NCBI GenBank assembly: GCA_037974665.1 | Contig: CM075783.1 | Coordinates: forward strand, 45,655,318 to 45,719,317 | DNA from: Ehretia macrophylla | Taxonomy: Eukaryota > Streptophyta > Magnoliopsida > Boraginales > Ehretiaceae | DNA length: 64,000 nt | Reading direction: 5' to 3' | Position numbers and translations under genes: made by a program | The notes under the pieces: generated by a model | Database searches by the model: none | What the model saw: only the letters and a program-made list of their open reading frames with translations | Told to the model about the DNA's origin: nothing | In this document: positions 45,625 through 57,851 of the stretch, one piece after another | Numbering within the stretch: the first letter of the stretch is position 1 | Layout of the letters: each line of letters starts with the position of its first letter

Positions 45625-48600
45625 ATGGATTATAATTTCAATTTATCGCTGTCAGCTTTGCTGAATCAATACAGAGATTATGCGAATTCGTTCTTATCGC
45701 GATACGAGCCATTGGCTTTGGTTATCGCTCCGATAATAACTATTCTAATATCTCGCGTTTTGCAATCCTTCGTGAATGTTGTTTATGAAAATGGACTCAA
45801 AGCCACGCTTATAGGCTTCTTCATGAGCTCAATCAAGTAATTTCTAATATATACATATATATTATTTTTGAATTTTTCGATTTTTTGTTTTGTTTTTGAA
45901 TATAATTTTTTTTTGGTGATTTGTTTTGTGAACACAGGTTGGTGCCTGGTGTGAAGAAGTATATAGATGCTGAAAAGCGAAAGGTAAGTGTTCAGTAAAT
46001 TGTTTCGTTTTTTGTTTGTTGGAATTTGAATGTTTTGTTGCATTAAATGTAATTGTTCGTAGTTGTTTGGTCGGAAATTTGCATTTATGTGAGCTCGCTA
46101 AATATCGGCCGTGTGTATACGTGTGTGTATATTTGTAAATAAGAATAAACGAGCATTGCTGTATATCGGGCGAAAATTTTATGTCTGTGTGTATAAATAT
46201 AAGGAGACGGGCATTACTATATGTCGCTCGGGGTTATATTATGCGCGAGTATATATAAGGATAAATAAAAATAAACGAGCATTGTTATATATAGCCAGGG
46301 TAATACTTCACCGGTCTCTAAATTGTAAGAATTCTTACCATCAAAAGTAAGATTTGCCATGTAATACAGAAATTCTTACTATAAAAGGGGTGAAAGATCA
46401 CTTCGGGTGACATAAAGTATTGGCCTAGATATATATATGGATATGAATATCCACTAATATTTAATAGTATTAGATAATGCCAAAATGAGGGGTAGCATTC
46501 AAAGCATTTGCAGAGAGAAAAAGGGCATTAATGATATGTTCCAAGAAGAGCAAGAAATACATATGCTTTTAATTTTTTTGCAGCATTGAAATGTGTCATG
46601 TCCTGTTAATTAATGGTTGGTTGGATCTATTTATAGATCAAAATCCGGAACAAAGAAAAAATCTCTACATCCCTTTGCTCGGGTATATATTGTGAAGAAG
46701 TGAGTGTTGTTATGGCTGCTAATTTGGGGGAGATAAAAGTTCAGTAGCTTATAGGTTACCGGGGCAACCCCCTTTCGCCTTCAGGGAAAAGGAAAAGGAT
46801 ACGAAAAAGATGAAGTAGCGTGAGAAGCTACCATTACAAGCCAAAGAAGCGAGTTTGAACAGCTAGGTGTGTTGCACAATTGCCTGATACTAACTGTGTG
46901 TAATCCCCCAAGAATGTCCTCCATTTCATGGCTTGTTATGGAATTTTGATCTTTGGGTGTCTTTTTTGTGATCAAGCAGTTCTCATAATCTGGATTATGA
47001 ATATCATGTGTTCATTCACGGGAAGTATATTGGTTCCTGCCGATGGCTTTCCACTTGCTTGTAAACATAAATTAACCTTGCTCTCTAGCTTGATATTGTA
47101 TGCTGTTTGTTTCATGCGGCAGGTTGTGGATAAGATGCAAGCTTCTGGAAAAGATAAAAGAAATGGTTGGATGACTGAGTTACCGAGGACAGGTTTAGGT
47201 GCTGGAGTCTTGGAGAAAATGAAAGATGAGAAACAAAAAGATGTAGCTTGGCAGGGAAAGTGTTCTGGTACAGTGTATGTTTTCGCTATTCAGTAATGGT
47301 TGAGGAACCGTATTTGTGTTCTCTCACACCAAAGATATCGATACCTTTTTGATGTTGTTCATGAGCCTGTGCAGTTATTAAATCTGGATTTCCCGCAGGT
47401 ACATTGCAGGAAACGAGTACGAAGGACATTTCTCTTTGATTAATGAGGCATGCTCAATGTTAGTAAGCTAGTGCAACTCTCTTTCTCCTGGGGTCAAATC
47501 TAGAATTAGTTTTAGTGAAGAAGTTGCTTTAGCCAATGAACGAGATAGATAACTGGGTTTTGAAGAGCTACTTTGAGTAAAATATTTTTCTCAAATCACA
47601 ATCTTTTCCAGTAACTGACAAAGTGCTCTTTGTGGGTTACTTAGCTTTTCCAGAAGACTTTTCCCAAATTAGAAGGCTCGACGCTAAAGAGTTTGCTTAA
47701 GTGCTTTAGAGCCATGCATTTTTTAGTGTCAAAAGTGCTTATTGAATGTTACCATACATAATTTGGAAAGCTGTTTTTCATACTAAAAGGACTTGAGCAC
47801 ATCAATGATAATTTTTCAGTGCAACACCAACAAGCACTTAACAAAGTGCAATATAAATCATTGTATTTTCACTTGACAAAAAGAGAAAAATAAATGGTGC
47901 ATTTTCTTGCAGAACTTGCCTGTATTTTGTTGACTTGAAGGAGGTCAACTGCTGGAAATGTTAAATTCATAAGCATATGATTTCCACACGTGTGAACGTT
48001 GTTTCTTGGTTGCCCTTATGCATTCTGCATAATCTTTCAGGTTTGCACACACCAATCCACTGCATCTTGATGTATTCCAAAGCGTGGTAAGATTTGAAGC
48101 TGAAGTTGTTGCAATGACCGCTGCACTGCTTGGAAGCAAGGACAAGGCTTCTGGAGGACAAATTTGTGGAAACATGACATCAGGAGGGACTGAAAGTATA
48201 TTGTTAGCTGTGAAATCATCACGTGACTACATGAAAGCTAAAAGGGGCATCAATAGACCAGAAATGTTAGTGGACTTTCCTAGCACCTGTATATATCGAG
48301 AAAACTGTGGCACTGAGATCACTGACCTTTGTTTGGGAGTGTAGGATAATTCCAGTGTCTGCTCACTCGGCATATGATAAAGCTGCACAATATTTTAACA
48401 TCAAGTTGTGGCGTGTTCCTGTGACCAAAGAATTTCGAGCAGATGTCAAAGCTATCAGACGGCATATCAACAGAAATACCATTTTGGTAAGATTTCAACT
48501 CCTAGACACTCCACCTGGTTTCTTTATTGTCCTTTCCTACTGTATATCATTGCTGTTTTATTCCTGCTAACTCATTAATATATTGTGATGTTGCAGATTG

Positions 48601-51573
48601 TTGGATCAGCTCCTGGCTTCCCACATGGAATCATCGACCCAATTGAGGCATGTGGTACTTGTGATTTTGGAAATGTCATATCTGTCTTTATGGCTTGTCG
48701 CAAATGAAACAAAGTTATTGGTCTTGCAGGAGCTTGGTGAATTAGCTACTAGTTTTGGAAATTGTTTCCATGTTGATCTTTGTCTTGGTGGTTTTGTACT
48801 GCCTTTTGCTCGCAAACTTGGGTATGTCTGTAGCAACTAGTTGATAGTTGTGTCTGTACATCATCAATCATTTGGTCGAAGCTGTTTATCTGTAATTTCT
48901 TCCTAATAGTCCAAAGCTTCTGCAAAAAAGAGTTGGACTTTTTAATCCTATATTGGGACCATGAGATTTGGATCGGATTATTTTTTTTTAACGCAGTTAA
49001 TATTTTTGCATCCTGCGTCCTTTGAGACCCTTTAGTGAGTCCCAATATAATCTAACATCTATCATGTGGATTGGTCTAATCAGTTGCTTGTCCTGAATGA
49101 CACCATCAGTGCTTTACAGCCATTTCTTCAATTGCGTTTTTCTTTGCTCTTGTTCTTACTTTGGGAAATGACCTTTGCCTCCTAGGTACCCTGTACCACC
49201 CTTTGACTTTTCTGTTCAAGGAGTCACCTCAATATCAGTCGATGTTCACAAGTACGGGTTGGCTCCCAAAGGAACAAGTATAGTTCTATACAGAAATCAC
49301 GAGATTCGAAAGGTAACTTATTATTTTCTGTTCTAATTCCACCCTCTTAATTACACAAGTTTCGTTAAAATTTCTGGGACAAGTATGATAATGTGTGCGT
49401 GAATCTTCTATTTCTCTTATTTGTATAATGTAAGCTGTTACCTATCCCTCTTCCTTTTCCTCTCTCATGACGAATTTGCAATTTTAGCTCATAACTACTT
49501 TGAAAAATTAAAAGATTTTATTACTGCAAACCAAAGTTTTTCTCTTTGTTTGGCATGACATGGATTGGGAAATTCCATATCATCGATCATTTGAATGCAG
49601 CTATTTGCATATAAACTCTTGTGAAGTTGATTTTGATGTTTGTGCTAGTAATAGACATCATGTGCATTGATCAAACTGTGGAAATTATGCATATATTGTT
49701 GTTTCCTTGTCTCATCTGCTCTTTTTCAATTGTGGCATAATTACTGGCGGGCCTAAAATTGTTGGATGCTGGATTGCTTGGCTTTTTTATTCAATCCTGA
49801 ACAGAATCAATTTGTTGCTGGTGAGATACTTTTCCCTTGAGAATTATTTGCAGTTCTTTTGGTTGTTGCAGTATCTGGAATACTGGAGCACACCATTTTA
49901 TTTGACAATACATACGTCATTTATATGTGAGACGCACCTAGGATAGAAAAGCAAAATAAGAGCTTTCTTCTCGTCAATGCTATCCTGGTCTGCCGGAGTT
50001 TTCTTTCACTTATCTTTTTGGGGCCGGGGTGAAGACAAGCTACCTGTGATTATTGTGCATCTCTTGGTTATTGCCTGGTAACATGTTCTAGTTGTCTAAA
50101 TCAAATTCTCATGATATTTCTGTGTTAACACTTCAGTCACCGAATGGACTGGGGGGCTTTATGTGTCTCCAACTATTGCTGGTAGCAGGCCTGGAGGTCT
50201 GATTGCTGGGGCTTGGGCAGCGATGATGTCTCTGGGACTGGAAGGTGACACTTTTCTGGCTATTCGGTCATTATTATTTATCTCACAAAGTATGCTGTTT
50301 TTGACTTTCTGTTGTCATCACGTCATACAGGTTACTTGGAGAACACAAGACAGATAATGGAAGCTTCGAAGAAGATAGAAAAGGGGTATACATTTCCTCT
50401 TCTTCTTCGCCCTCCCCCTCACTACACGCTGGGAATATTGAGTTTCACTACTAGCTTTATATTGCAGGGTACAACAGATTTCGGAATTGTTCGTTATTGG
50501 AAGGCCTGATATGACTATTGTGGCTTTTGGATCGGATGTTGTAGACGTATTTGAAGTCAATGATGTTTTGTCCTCCAAAGGCTGGCATTTGAATGCGTTG
50601 CAAAGACCTAATAGGTGAGTGCCAATAGAAAGACCCTGGAGAAACATTCATGATGATATTGGTGTTTTAATTAGTCGTAAATCCTGTATATATCTCATAA
50701 TACTTTGTCTGAGATCTTCGCTATGTTGCATCTATGGCAGCATTCATATCTGCGTGACACTTCAACACGTAGCAGTTGTCAACGAATTCCTCAAGGATCT
50801 TCAAGATTCTGTGCGAACTGTAAGTTTGTCCTCCATAACAGAAATTTATCATCATTCAAATACAAATTCTGCCATAAACGTAGGACTTTGCTTCAGTAAC
50901 TTATCGGGAGAGATCGTTTGGTGTGCAGTTTCTGCTCTTATAGATAGTGTATATACAATTGGTAATGTGTTTGTGCTCTTTATCACCACCAGTTACATTT
51001 GTTGTTATCGTAAAGAATCGTTGGGGTTCTGTAGTAAACCTATCAGTACTAGGAGCAGTAGCTAGGATCGTAAATGACAAGTCTTTGCGTTTATGACTTT
51101 TTCACGTGGGAGGGATTGTATAAACAAATACCTCACGTGTGTTCCTGTGTGAATACGCAAACTGAGAACCAAGGACCCTCAACCGACATTGAGGTGAACT
51201 AAAGAGAAAGACTGAGAAGAGAGATAGGTCAGATCTGGATAGACAAGATTGGAATAAGACCATGTTCTAATACCATATTAAGAATCACAGTGCGGGGTGA
51301 ATGATGTCAAAGCTCATGGGGTTTTTGTAAAATCAATTGGTGTTAACAGTTGTAATCTAGGATATTATATGATAGTTTTTGAATTTATGACTTTTCTATT
51401 TGAGGAAGATTGTATATTCTAACAGTTTATGACTTTTTCACGCTTCTCAGGTAAAAGCCAATCCAGGCCCCATAAATGGAGGAATGGCTCCGATATATGG
51501 TGCTGCAGGAAAGATGCCAGATAGAGGCACGGTTCAGGATCTGCTGGTAGACTTTATGGATAGTTCATGCTAA
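45625..51573 (+). CDS. DPL1: sphingosine-1-phosphate lyase (dihydrosphingosine phosphate lyase, 544 aa)
   Basis: PLP enzyme of the ER membrane that splits phosphorylated long-chain bases into a fatty aldehyde and phosphoethanolamine, the exit step of sphingolipid breakdown. Fifteen exons join in frame (1635 nt): 45625-45836, 45938-45983, 47123-47274, 47399-47458, 48041-48265, 48345-48486, 48597-48647, 48730-48821, 49186-49312, 49805-49820, 50137-50244, 50331-50385, 50468-50614, 50741-50819 and 51451-51573. Residues about 28-50 ([20 protein letters not shown]) form the membrane anchor. Family blocks follow in order: [75 protein letters not shown], and [13 protein letters not shown], in which K349 is the PLP lysine. 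It ends [20 protein letters not shown]. Length agrees with plant DPL1. The intron after exon 7 begins with GC, exon 10 has only 16 nt, and no lesion is seen. Confidence 0.96.
46090..46300. repeat. degenerate tandem repeat in DPL1 intron 2
   Basis: A block like AAATAAACGAGCATTG.TATATAT recurs near 46147, 46206 and 46273 (spacing about 60-67 bp) with diverged flanks. It lies in the 1.1-kb second intron. Confidence 0.6.
48648..48649 (+). other. GC splice donor (GC-AG intron 7 of DPL1)
   Basis: The junction ATT GAG|GCATGT ... TTGCAG|GAG CTT keeps the conserved DPIEELGE sequence. No GT within the next bases restores the frame, so the intron 48648-48729 must use GC. Confidence 0.85.
49805..49820 (+). 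other. 16-nt microexon of DPL1
   Basis: AATCAATTTGTTGCTG, bounded by ACAG and GTGAGA, encodes NQFVA plus one base and is needed to give RK-NQFVAV-TEW, the known sequence between the lysine block and the [12 protein letters not shown] block. Already counted in the DPL1 gene. Confidence 0.88.
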
Positions 51574-53210
51574 TCATGTTACTGGAAAAAATCTTTAAAA
51601 CATTTGTCGGGTTGTCCCGTTGTCCCGTTGTGAGTGTGGGGTGGAGCCTACATATGTTAGAACCAGATCACCCGGCTAACATTTTTCAAGACTTTGCCCT
51701 CAACAATTCATTTGTGTCTTATTCATTGAAGATGATGTGTAATTCTTTCGAAGAAAAGTTGAAATAGAAAATCCCATTTGTGTAAATTACTAGGCGTGGT
51801 TTGCCAGGTCCGTTACTCATGTTATGGCTATGCAATGCGAGGCATTAATTATTATGCCCTTGCAAAATCTTTTTAGAATCTATTTGATCTAATTGTGAAA
51901 TTTTAACCGTTGGGTCTTATTATGTCAAATGTACAATTCACGAGGATTCTTATAAATTTTAACGATAATGTTAAGGTTCTAAAAATATAGAAGGGTACTT
52001 CTCAGAAAAAACCAAAAAGAAAAATAACTTCACATAATAGAGAAAGAAAGGGTACCTTCTCATAAATAGTATATTTTTAAATTTTTCTTTAACTTTGATT
52101 TACCAAAACGTTCTTTTAAACATAGGTTATACAAATTAATTTCAATTTCTAAATTTATAAAAAGTATTATTAAGTATTTAAAAATTAAGTTAAACAAACC
52201 CGTAACATATTTTGTCATTATGTATCAACGTCTCCCTTTTTCAGCCAATTTCTTGCTAGGGCAGATAGTTTCCTGGTAATGTCAACACCATTCTTAGCTA
52301 GAGAACAAAATATTCACAACAGACCCTTCTAGTGGAGCGCTATATAGTGAAGAAGAGATTCATTCATATCTTAGTTTCAAATCAATTAACAAATTAATTT
52401 TTTTTTATTACATCTGATAAGTTTTATAACTAATTAACGTAAATTGCATCTCTTTCAAATGAAATCTTATATTCTACCATTTAATATCACTTTCAAATGA
52501 AATCTTAGATTTACAATTTAAGACTCTTAACGTGAGTCTAATACTCAATTTTAAAAAAAGAAAACACTAAACGTGAAATGTCATTTGGCGTGTTGCCTGC
52601 CATTTCAACCTAAAGAATCTCCTATCAATGGAGACACTTTGGAGTGAACACCCATCCAAACAAATAAAGTCAATAATTCAACATTTAGATCGTAACGATT
52701 TAATAAAAAAAGAATTTTCCCCAACCGTCAAACAATAAAATCAACCGATAAGCGCTATATGAGTACATTGATACAAAAAATTGAGTTGAATCTGTGACCA
52801 ATCATTGCATCACCATCTTAGAACAAAGGGCGAGCCACAAAAGCCATCTAATTCACTTACAATGGTTCAAAACCAAGAACAATGACCAAAATTTGACATC
52901 TATTACTATTTTTGCTGTTACTAAGACAAGTGAATCAAACATCATGTCAGGCAAATGCAGTATCGACTGCCACCATGAGATAGGGGACTACCATAGTTAT
53001 CAAAATCATATGATTCACATTTCGTATCTTACGTTCCCGAGACGCACTTGGGTAACTACAACCCTTAGGAGGGGTAAAGGGTAATATATATAAAAGCAGT
53101 ATGTTGGTCAGTTGGTGCAATAAGCTGAGGTACAAAACTGATCAGTTTTAAACAGAGAAGCTATCCAGCTAAAAACATCTGCATTCAACAGATTACACCT
53201 GGAAAAAACT
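51574..53210. other. intergenic between two converging genes
   Basis: No supported gene. It contains the 3' flanks of DPL1 (plus) and of the membrane protein (minus). Confidence 0.5.
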
Positions 53211-54155
53211 TTAATCTGTCTTGTTATCTGCCCGGTGGGAGTTGCTCATTGCAGCTGAACGCTTGTCTTCTGCAGTTTTCGCGCGTACCTCGTCTCTCTC
53301 CCTGAAGTACTGCTCAAACGCCCGTGGCAGGAATTGCGGGATCAAGAAACAGAAGAGGTTGATTGAGAAATATACCAGATTCGCGACTGCCAAGCTCCTT
53401 CCGAACCAAAACCACGCAATGTCCTACAACATATAGCAAAATTAGCAGCATCTCAGTACTAGTTTAGAACACAATTAATAGTAAGGACAGGATTTTTAGC
53501 TAGTTAAGAGATGAAAACATGAGCTAGTGACGACCTTGACTTGGGCAGTAGCAGGCAAGGTCTTGTTACGCCAAACATCGTTCATCCAATCGATGATGAC
53601 AAAGATTCTCCGGACAGTATATAGTAATGGCACGAGCGCCCTCACCGGTGGAGAAAACAGTGACAACCCACTGATGATGTTCTCAGTTAGTATCTGGAAT
53701 GATAGCAAGAACAAGTGAGGTGTGGCTGATCGAACTGCGTGCTCATCGCCCCTGGCGAATCCACCTAAAACATATGCCAGTGGTAAAAACAATCCAATAG
53801 TAGTTCCAACAACCACGTACAATCGAAAGAGCCGACTGCCCTGGAATATCTCTTGTGATTGATAAGTGCTGCCATAAGATGGAAAGGCGAATCGCGACAG
53901 GGCGAGGAGATAGGCAGAGGTAAAGGCTGGAAAGATGAGGTCAAGCAATGGGACAAGACCACTGGCTGAGAAAACCATGATGAAAGCCACTAATTGGAGT
54001 TCAATTACGCGAAGAGACCCCATTACACCCCCAACCGCAACCTGCTGCTGCTGTTGCTGGCGGTGCACAGACTTCTGCTGGGCCACCTCTGCGGCTGAAG
54101 TAGTCGTTTGAGCAGGCTCAGAGCGAGGAGCCACGGCGAGTGTCACCCCCGACAT
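53211..54155 (-). CDS. plant multi-pass membrane protein of unknown function (277 aa)
   Basis: Two exons, 53535-54155 and 53211-53423, join in phase 0 (834 nt) at ATAQVK|DIAWFWFGRSL. After a polar head with a Gln run (residues about 33-38) the chain shows several hydrophobic segments: IELQLVAFIMVFSASGLVPL, LDLIFPAFTSAYLLALSRF, LYVVVGTTIGLFLPLAYVLG, and in exon 2 NLVYFSINLFCFLIPQFL. Between them lie conserved-looking blocks (FLLSFQILTENIISGLSLFS, PPVRALVPLLYTVRRIF). The tail is charged (FRERDEVRAKTAEDKRSA). I recall this as a conserved plant family now labelled DUF7733, but have not been able to confirm the number. Role and membrane are unknown. The CAG-rich head at 54040-54062 may vary in length. 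The ATG at 54155 is the first in frame and the head MSGVTLAVAPR is family-like. Confidence 0.88.
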
Positions 54156-56269
54156 CTTTTCCCTCCAATTTACTTCAGAAAAATTGTGCCCCTATGAAAG
54201 AGTCCTCCTTAATCTCAACAAACAGCCTAAAAATTCGCTAAACCTGTTCAAGGAAACACCAAGCTTTTAACATTCTCATTGGCAATGAAACACTAATTTA
54301 AACATGAGCATTTCTTCAACTGTGAGCGCGATATAGTCTTGTTTCAAACCACTACTAGACCGAGGGAAGAGTAACTCGACTCATTCACATCTATAATGGT
54401 ATAGTAATATGAATTCCCCCAAAATGGATAGAACTACACTTCTGCTCCAAATTTTTGACGATTCAATTAATCTTTCTTTGCGATATGAATGGTACGATGT
54501 GTCTAAGCTGCTATCAGTTCAGGCTAACATTTCATAGAATCCTACCCCTCCAATTTTTCTTTCCTTACATTGCAACTCTTGAACAAGAAACTCTCATGCC
54601 AATGCTTTACAATGCATTTCCAACAACAAACTGTGGCACGATCAAGTCGAATTTAGAACATTAATGGATGACTAGCAATGCAACTCAAGAATTATAAAGG
54701 TGGTGCTTGAATCTTGATAGAATGTATAAGACCACTTATAAAATCCTCGACTATTCCCTTAATATCTATTGATTTTAAGATGAAACTCAATAACACATGA
54801 TTCATAATGGTGCTACCATGCCGTGCCCCTTTGACTATGGAATAATATGAATTGGGGAAGACTAGTTATATTACTAGAACACGAGGTGTAGGATACTAGA
54901 CCGAGAAACCCGCCTAAGCATAAGATCTATCAAATCGGCAATCAATTTCATTATCATGGTTTATTGACATTAACCCTCTAGGTCAACGATGTTACTCCCT
55001 TAGCTACAGATGTTACCAAATACAACGAAAAATTCAAACTGGAATCAGCTATAGCAAGCACAAAGAAAATTTTAAAAAGAAAATGATTTTCCTGACTAGT
55101 GGAGAATTTGAATAGTCACTCTTGTCATGGATACAAAACATGAAATTTGGATCCCCACAATATACTAGCGTTACGAGAAAGATTAATGATAACAAAATAT
55201 GGTACAATTATTTGATCATCACACTCAATAATTTACACTACATCATGAAGCAGACCGTTGATGTCGAGAATCAAGAAATGACTACTATTGATTTTTTAAA
55301 TAACGTTATTACTTTTATTAGAGAATCTAAATCCGAAACATGAAAATTCGTTCATATTGCTGAAGGTCATAATTAACAATAACAACAATAATGAAAATAT
55401 TAAAGGAACATTCATGAGGATTCTATCATAATTTCCAAATGACAAAAGCCACAAGTATAGCAAATGGATCACCTTCAGACAACACAATAATATACACCAC
55501 ATAGACAACAACTTAGGTTCACATATGCACTACTTAGCATGCATGCATGCAAAATCATACAATGATCACTTCAAACTGTTACAAAGTATGCATAGGTTGA
55601 ACTCACTGTGGTTGGTGCAATACGTAGAACTAGAATCAGAGGTATTTTTTCACTGAGACAAAATGGCAACCATATACGTTGATGTACCAACGTCAAGAGT
55701 TTTAACATGTTCGGTTAGTTGTACGTGTAGCTTGCATGGCGAAACATATGTCCCGCAGTGCACGTGGAGGTCTATTTTACTTGCATGTGTCTTACAATTT
55801 CAAGAATTTAATGGTGTTTCGCACTTATCGGGTTGTCTTGTTATGTGGAATTTGCTGGATGGATCCACGTATCGGTGAAAATCAATACGTAGGAAAAAAA
55901 TAAAAATATTAAATATGAAATAATCGAGTAATAATTTATTATAATTTATAAAAATTTTGATTTATTCAAAATACGGTTCATGAATTTATTAAATCAAACT
56001 AAACTAAATCACACTGAGCCTTTTTTTATTAGGTATGGTCGATTATATATGGATTTGTTAATGTCTTTGATTATTTATGTTGAGATCTATAATCGTATCC
56101 TACATTAGTTTCATGCAAGTATGATCTCGTCTAGGTATTTCCGTCTAACTCATATTTGGTCTTTACCCTTTGTGTGGGTACTATCTTTATACTTTTGCAC
56201 ATTCTAATATATGTCTCCACTTCATACCATCTCATACGATTTTCTCATTTTATCTTTATCTATTGGGAC
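54156..56269. other. intergenic stretch, no gene seen
   Basis: Promoter side of the membrane protein gene, then AT-rich DNA. None of the frames present resemble a known family. Confidence 0.45.
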
Positions 56270-56277
56270 TACCCACA

Positions 56278-56463
56278 CAAGGGCGGAACTAGGAATTCAA
56301 CATTGGAGGACCAAAATATTTTTTTAATGATACTATATAATTTTTTTTAAAAATAGGGAAGGTCGATAATTTTTTTTAACAATATTATATAAATATTTTT
56401 TAAAAAATTTAAAAACGTTGGAGGGGGCTGAGGCCCCAACCAACCCCCTTAGTACCGCCATTG
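56278..56463. mobile_element. hAT-type MITE, 186 bp
   Basis: TACCCACA is found at 56270-56277 and again at 56464-56471, a perfect 8-bp target duplication. The ends are CAAGGGCGGAACTAGG and, in reverse complement, CAATGGCGGTACTAAGG. The inside is AT-rich with a GGCCCC hairpin near the right end. No ORF. Confidence 0.9.
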
Positions 56464-57195
56464 TACCCACATTTTTTCTCGTATCACCTTGAATCATCTC
56501 ATATCAATATTAAAAGGTTATGAAGAAAATCTAATGGTGATAATATATTCGTGTAGAGATTTCACCATCGAATATCACTCATAATGTTATATAATATGAA
56601 AGTATCTAAATTTAATACAATAACGTTTGCCTCATAAAAAAAAAAAATAATAATGCCTCATAGGAGATTTTTTTTCTTTTTTCTTTTTTCTCTCTCAAAG
56701 GAGCACGTTGCGTTGCGCTTTGTTTATTCCAACAAATCACAAAGATTGTAATTAATGTGACATATAGATATACTTTTTTTTTTTTTTTGTCGGGATATGT
56801 TCTTTTTTCAAAAACCGTGATTCCACCTCAAATTACACGACTAAAATGCGTGTTAATTAACAAAAATTAGTAACTATATCTCTCTTTAAAACGAAGAAAC
56901 ATACATTTGGCAAAATAAGTAACATTTATGTAACAAATCTTCATAATAATGAGGATTTAATCATTTAAATAAATCTGAGTTGGCTGAATAACAAAACCCA
57001 ATATCATAGCCTAATGTTACCAAATTAATCACTTTAAATCTAATAAATTTAGTTCTAAAGACTTTCCCAAACCACAAGCTCCAAAATTTGTAACTCCTTT
57101 TCCAGCTTAATACTTTAATTTATATAATCTTTACTTACCAAACAACAAAACAAGATAATTATCCTACATTCAAAACGTAAAATTCTTCAAATTTT

Positions 57196-57446
57196 ACCTT
57201 TTATTTATCAACGTATGTAGCATGAATCACATGTAAACCAACCCATTTATTTGAGTAACTGAAAGAACGTGCCATTTACCAATGAGAGGTAAATAATAGA
57301 CAATACCGCGTAGAGGGTAACTTTTATTTGTCATCATATGTAACAATTATTACGTGTAAATGAGATCGATTTATTTAGATTACATAAATAACTTGTCATT
57401 TGCCATATAAAAGCAAAATAATGAATAATACCTCGTAGATGGTAAC
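57196..57446. repeat. 124-bp tandem duplication upstream of HIPP gene
   Basis: The unit at 57196-57319 (ACCTTTTATTTATCAACGTA to CGCGTAGAGGGTA) is repeated at 57320-57446 (ACTTTTATTTGTCATCATAT to CTCGTAGATGGTA), with matching inner blocks (TTTATTT, TGCCATTTACCA/TTGCCATATAAA, AATAATA.ACAATACC). It lies 400-650 bp upstream of the HIPP start codon, in the probable promoter. Confidence 0.8.
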
Positions 57447-57469
57447 ATATTATAACAGCACCTCGATTG

Positions 57470-57472
<3 letters not shown>

Positions 57473-57500
<28 letters not shown>
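57473..57500. repeat. (TA)n tract in HIPP promoter
   Basis: About 14 TA units, followed by a second TATATATATA at 57540-57550 that could serve as the TATA box. Confidence 0.8.
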
Positions 57501-57506
<6 letters not shown>

Positions 57507-57612
57507 GTGCTTCAATTTAGAAAGAGAGTACACTCAAAACTATATATATAGCTGGGACAAGTTCAGTTTTGTTCCCTCCATTACCTCTGATCAGCTTTTT
57601 GTAGCATAGCTA

Positions 57613-57666
57613 ATGGCAAGGGTACACTATGCTACCTCAACTTTCTTAGCTTGCTTCTTTTTATAA
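57613..57666 (+). other. possible uORF in HIPP leader (17 codons)
   Basis: ATGGCAAGGGTACAC opens a 17-codon frame ending in TAA at 57664-57666, upstream of the HIPP start. If the transcript begins before 57613 it could lower translation. The transcript start is not known from sequence. Confidence 0.4.
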
Positions 57667-57851
57667 AGCAAATCAACTCCGATTTTTGAATAATTCACAT
57701 TATTTACTTTTGCTTTTATCGTAATACACGATTTTCCTTTTCTTTGGAAAAGGTCGACTTCTACAAATAGCTCGTAATGCTGAAAAATCTTCTTTGTTTC
57801 ATGCAATTTTTTTGCGTTGTTAATGATGTGTTGACATGTAAATTCGTTGAT

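Noticed and set aside
48598..48840. Minus- and plus-strand open frames over DPL1 exons 7-8
   Set aside because: They are shadow frames that read through the GC-AG intron; the spliced frame matches the lyase family.
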